Below the pieces are notes generated by a model that saw nothing but the letters and a program-made list of their open reading frames with translations, was not told where the DNA came from and did no database searches. Below are positions 61,826 to 64,000 of a stretch of DNA of 64,000 nucleotides, piece after piece. The stretch's first letter is position 1. Each line of letters begins with the position of its first letter. The translations under genes and the position numbers were made by a program. Source of the DNA: Maledivibacter halophilus (lineage in GTDB: Bacteria > Bacillota > Clostridia > Peptostreptococcales > Caminicellaceae); assembly GCF_900167445.1 (NCBI RefSeq), contig NZ_FUZT01000002.1:1-64000 (forward strand), in the 5' to 3' direction.

Positions 61826-63232
61826 ATGAGAGGATGGTTCATTATAGAAACTAGATTCAAGGCTTTTCAAGAAAAGAGAATGAAGATTTTTTCTGAAGTT
61901 GTTAAAAAATATTGGAATAATCAACTAAATAACAGTGAAGATTTAAACAAATTAGCAGAAAATATTAGAGAAAAATATAATTTTCTAGAAAAGGATATGT
62001 CCTTTATCAAAGATCATATTAGAATAGCCATGGGTTTAGATCCTAGGGGTGAAGATGATTTTCAAGATGAAATAAATATTATTAAAAATTCTAAGGAAGT
62101 AAAAAAACCTATTATTGCCAAGATAGAAGGAGTATGTGAATATTGTGATGATGAGGACTGCAAATGTAAAGATGCCTGCAAGTATGAAGCCCATATATAT
62201 AGGAGAAGTAAAGGGCCTATAATAGAGAACAATAAATGCTTAAATTGTGGAGAATGCGTTACAAAATGCGATTTTGGAGCTTTAGCCGATAAAATAGAAT
62301 TTCTTCCACTAATTGACTTTTTAAAGGATGAAAAGGTGCCGGTATATGCAACGGTTGCACCATCTATAATAGGGCAGTTTGGTGAAGATGTAACCATGGG
62401 TCAAATAAGAACGGCCTTAAAGCTCTTAGGATTTAAAGATATGGTTGAAGTTGCTTTATTTGCCGATGTACTGACAATCAAAGAAGCCTTTGAATTTACT
62501 AAATTAGTTAAAAAAGAAGAAGATTTCTTTTTAACCAGCTGCTGTTGCCCTGTGTGGTTCAATTTAGTGAAGAAAAATTATCCTAAGCTTTTTCAGCACA
62601 TGCCTCCATCGATTTCTCCAATGATAGCTTCCGGCAGATTTCTAAAAAAATTATATGATGATATAAAGGTAGTTTTCGTAAGTCCATGTATAGCAAAAAA
62701 AGCAGAAGCTAAGGAGGCAAATTTAAAGGGTGATATTGATTTTGTACTTACTTTTAGAGAACTAAGAGAAATATTTGATACTTTAAATATAAATTTGAAA
62801 GACCTTCCAAAGGATGAAAAGGATCAAGCTTCCTTTGGGGGAAGGGTTTATGCAAGAACTGGAGGAGTAAGTTTTTCTGTAAAAACAGTAGTGAATAGAC
62901 TAGAGCCCAGAAGACTAATTAAGCTTAAAGCTAAAAAGGTAGATGGAGTAAAGAAATGCAAGCAAATTCTTGATGAATTGTCTTTAGGAAATATAAAGGA
63001 ATATAATTTTGTAGAAGGTATGGGCTGTAATGGAGGCTGTGTAGGAGGACCAAGAACAAATATAAATTCTGAAAAGGCAGCAAAATTAGTTAATGAGTTT
63101 GGAGAAGATTCATTAATAATGACACCTTTTGATAATATAAATGTTATGAAAATTCTAAAACAATTTGGAATTGATAGAATCGAGGAGATAATAGAAGATA
63201 ACGAAGTTTCAAGGCTGTTAAACAGAGAATAA
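61826..63232 (+). CDS. Monomeric [FeFe] hydrogenase, group-B type
   Basis: Protein of up to 468 residues: N-terminal helical part, two [4Fe-4S] cluster motifs (about 103-155; CEYCDDEDCKCKDACK and CLNCGECVTKC), then the H-cluster domain. The H-cluster motifs are TSCCCPVW (L1), SPCIAKKAEA (L2) and EGMGCNGGCVGGP (L3). The extra Cys in L1 and the short N-terminus fit group B enzymes as I remember them. It would make or consume H2 with a ferredoxin-like partner. The start is unclear: ATG 61826 has no upstream ribosome site, while AGAGGATGG inside the frame points to a non-standard codon near 61841. Family certain, start not. Confidence 0.88.
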   Translation: MRGWFIIETRFKAFQEKRMKIFSEVVKKYWNNQLNNSEDLNKLAENIREKYNFLEKDMSFIKDHIRIAMGLDPRGEDDFQDEINIIKNSKEVKKPIIAKIEGVCEYCDDEDCKCKDACKYEAHIYRRSKGPIIENNKCLNCGECVTKCDFGALADKIEFLPLIDFLKDEKVPVYATVAPSIIGQFGEDVTMGQIRTALKLLGFKDMVEVALFADVLTIKEAFEFTKLVKKEEDFFLTSCCCPVWFNLVKKNYPKLFQHMPPSISPMIASGRFLKKLYDDIKVVFVSPCIAKKAEAKEANLKGDIDFVLTFRELREIFDTLNINLKDLPKDEKDQASFGGRVYARTGGVSFSVKTVVNRLEPRRLIKLKAKKVDGVKKCKQILDELSLGNIKEYNFVEGMGCNGGCVGGPRTNINSEKAAKLVNEFGEDSLIMTPFDNINVMKILKQFGIDRIEEIIEDNEVSRLLNRE

Positions 63233-63266
63233 AAATTAGAAGAATGTTAGAGTAAAAACTTCTTAA

Positions 63267-63333
63267 CCCAGATTATTCATGGAAAGTTTGAAAGAACGCA
63301 GCAGAGTTTTAAATTTTCCATGAATAATCTGGG
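63267..63333. repeat. Perfect 18-bp inverted repeat around a 31-base loop
   Basis: CCCAGATTATTCATGGAA (63267-63284) is repeated inverted at 63316-63333 (TTCCATGAATAATCTGGG). There is no T-run, so it is not a simple terminator. It may be a small mobile element end pair or an RNA stem. Confidence 0.5.
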
Positions 63334-63407
63334 CCTAATTCTATTGAAAATTATATTTTCGTATGTTATACTTTATCTTGATAAAATTTCATAATAACAA
63401 AGTGACG

Positions 63408-63451
63408 AAATCCACTATAAAACTTTCCATTTTTTATAGTGGATTTTTTTT
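63408..63451 (+). terminator. Terminator/attenuator before the MATE gene
   Basis: AAATCCACTATAAAA pairs with TTTTATAGTGGATTT, followed by T residues. It ends about 20 bases before the MATE start and overlaps its leader, so it either ends the hydrogenase transcript or attenuates the next gene. Confidence 0.7.
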
Positions 63452-63470
63452 GATTCAAAGGAGGATATAT

Positions 63471-64000
63471 ATGAAAAATTCGTCTTTTTATAATACTTTA
63501 TTAAAAATTGCTTTTCCAATAATGATTCAGTATTTTATAACCTCATCGATTAATTTAATGGACAGCTTTATGATAGGAAAGCTTGGAGAAGAATCTGTTG
63601 CAGCCCTGGGAATTGCGAATCAGTATTTTTTCCTGTTTAATATCATAGTTATGGGAATTTTTTCAGGCTGCAATGTATTGATATCTCAATTTTGGGGTAA
63701 AAAGGATATAGTTAATATAAGAAAAGTTTTAGGAATATCACTTGTTTTAGGACTTTCAGTAAGTATTATATTTACCTTTGCAGCTAGATTTTTCAGCGTA
63801 GAAATAATTAGTATATTCAATAAAGACAAAATGGTTATGAATTTAGGTAAAAGCTATCTTAGTGTTGTATCCATAAGCTATATTTTTATTGCAGTATCCC
63901 TAGCCTTTGGTATAGGCAGCAGGGGAGTTCAAAAAGCTTTTTTACCTATGATATGCAGTTCCTTTGCTCTTATTGTAAATATATTTTTCAATTATGTTCT
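63471..64000 (+). CDS. MATE-family efflux transporter (C-terminus outside window)
   Basis: ATG 63471 follows AAAGGAGG. The first 176 residues are visible and the frame is open to the window end. The start LLKIAFPIMIQYFITSSIN then LMDSFMIGKLGEESVAALGI is the typical MATE opening, with SGCNVLISQFWGKKD in the second helix pair. MATE proteins export organic cations or drugs in exchange for Na+ or H+. The rest of the gene is missing, so subfamily and completeness cannot be judged. Confidence 0.9.
   Translation, partial: MKNSSFYNTLLKIAFPIMIQYFITSSINLMDSFMIGKLGEESVAALGIANQYFFLFNIIVMGIFSGCNVLISQFWGKKDIVNIRKVLGISLVLGLSVSIIFTFAARFFSVEIISIFNKDKMVMNLGKSYLSVVSISYIFIAVSLAFGIGSRGVQKAFLPMICSSFALIVNIFFNYV

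Noticed and set aside
1..64000. tRNA or rRNA genes, prophage or plasmid replication genes
   Set aside because: None could be recognised by eye on either strand; a tRNA scan could still find one that was missed.

Overview
The window is AT-rich, gene-dense DNA with strong AGGAGG-type ribosome binding sites and frequent GTG/TTG starts. It carries ECF-type vitamin transport, S-layer-homology (SLH) surface proteins, sigma-54 regulators of amino-acid catabolism and a group-B-type [FeFe] hydrogenase. Together these point to an anaerobic, amino-acid-fermenting Gram-positive of the Clostridia/Tissierellia type. That assignment is inference; no rRNA or tRNA gene was seen.

Left part (1-21 kb). A group II intron is cut by the window edge. 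It is followed by a sodium:solute symporter with a LarA-type nickel racemase and by a patatin-like lipase. A NhaC-family antiporter lies behind a textbook sigma-54 promoter with two upstream dyads, followed by its probable two-component system (periplasmic-binding-protein sensor kinase plus NtrC-type regulator) and a gamma-carbonic anhydrase. A second sigma-54 activator (PrpR-like) precedes a second sigma-54 promoter driving an L-threonine aldolase and a DAACS-type symporter. Then come a DUF4397 protein, an unrecognised regulator, an AbgT/AbgB-like transporter and amidohydrolase pair, and MsrB.

Centre (21-53 kb), the most interesting part. A cobalamin riboswitch, carrying an inserted hairpin element, precedes an AspT/YidE-type permease and a succinate-type CoA-transferase. 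Next is an eleven-gene tight operon: ECF transporter (EcfT, fused EcfA-EcfA, an S component probably for cobalamin), a secreted DUF4430 (transcobalamin C-terminal-like) protein, and a MoxR/DUF58/VWA module. After it come a secreted alpha/alpha-barrel protein with SLH segments, a second cobalamin riboswitch, a small DUF2292 (YezD-like) gene, another secreted DUF4430-like protein, and a 3292-residue SLH surface protein. In that protein an alpha/alpha barrel is followed directly by DUF4430-like beta domains, the domain order of animal intrinsic factor and transcobalamin. I read the region as a cell-surface cobalamin (cobamide) capture and import system. A short RNA motif followed by a terminator occurs before both the ECF operon and the second DUF4430 gene.

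Right part (53-64 kb). A CcpA-type cre site precedes a PTS EIIBC, RpiR regulator, GH4 6-phosphoglycosidase and NagA operon. On the minus strand lie a MotA/MotB pair and an M29 aminopeptidase. A monomeric [FeFe] hydrogenase and the start of a MATE transporter, cut by the window end, complete the window. At least two families of small intergenic inverted-repeat elements are scattered through it.
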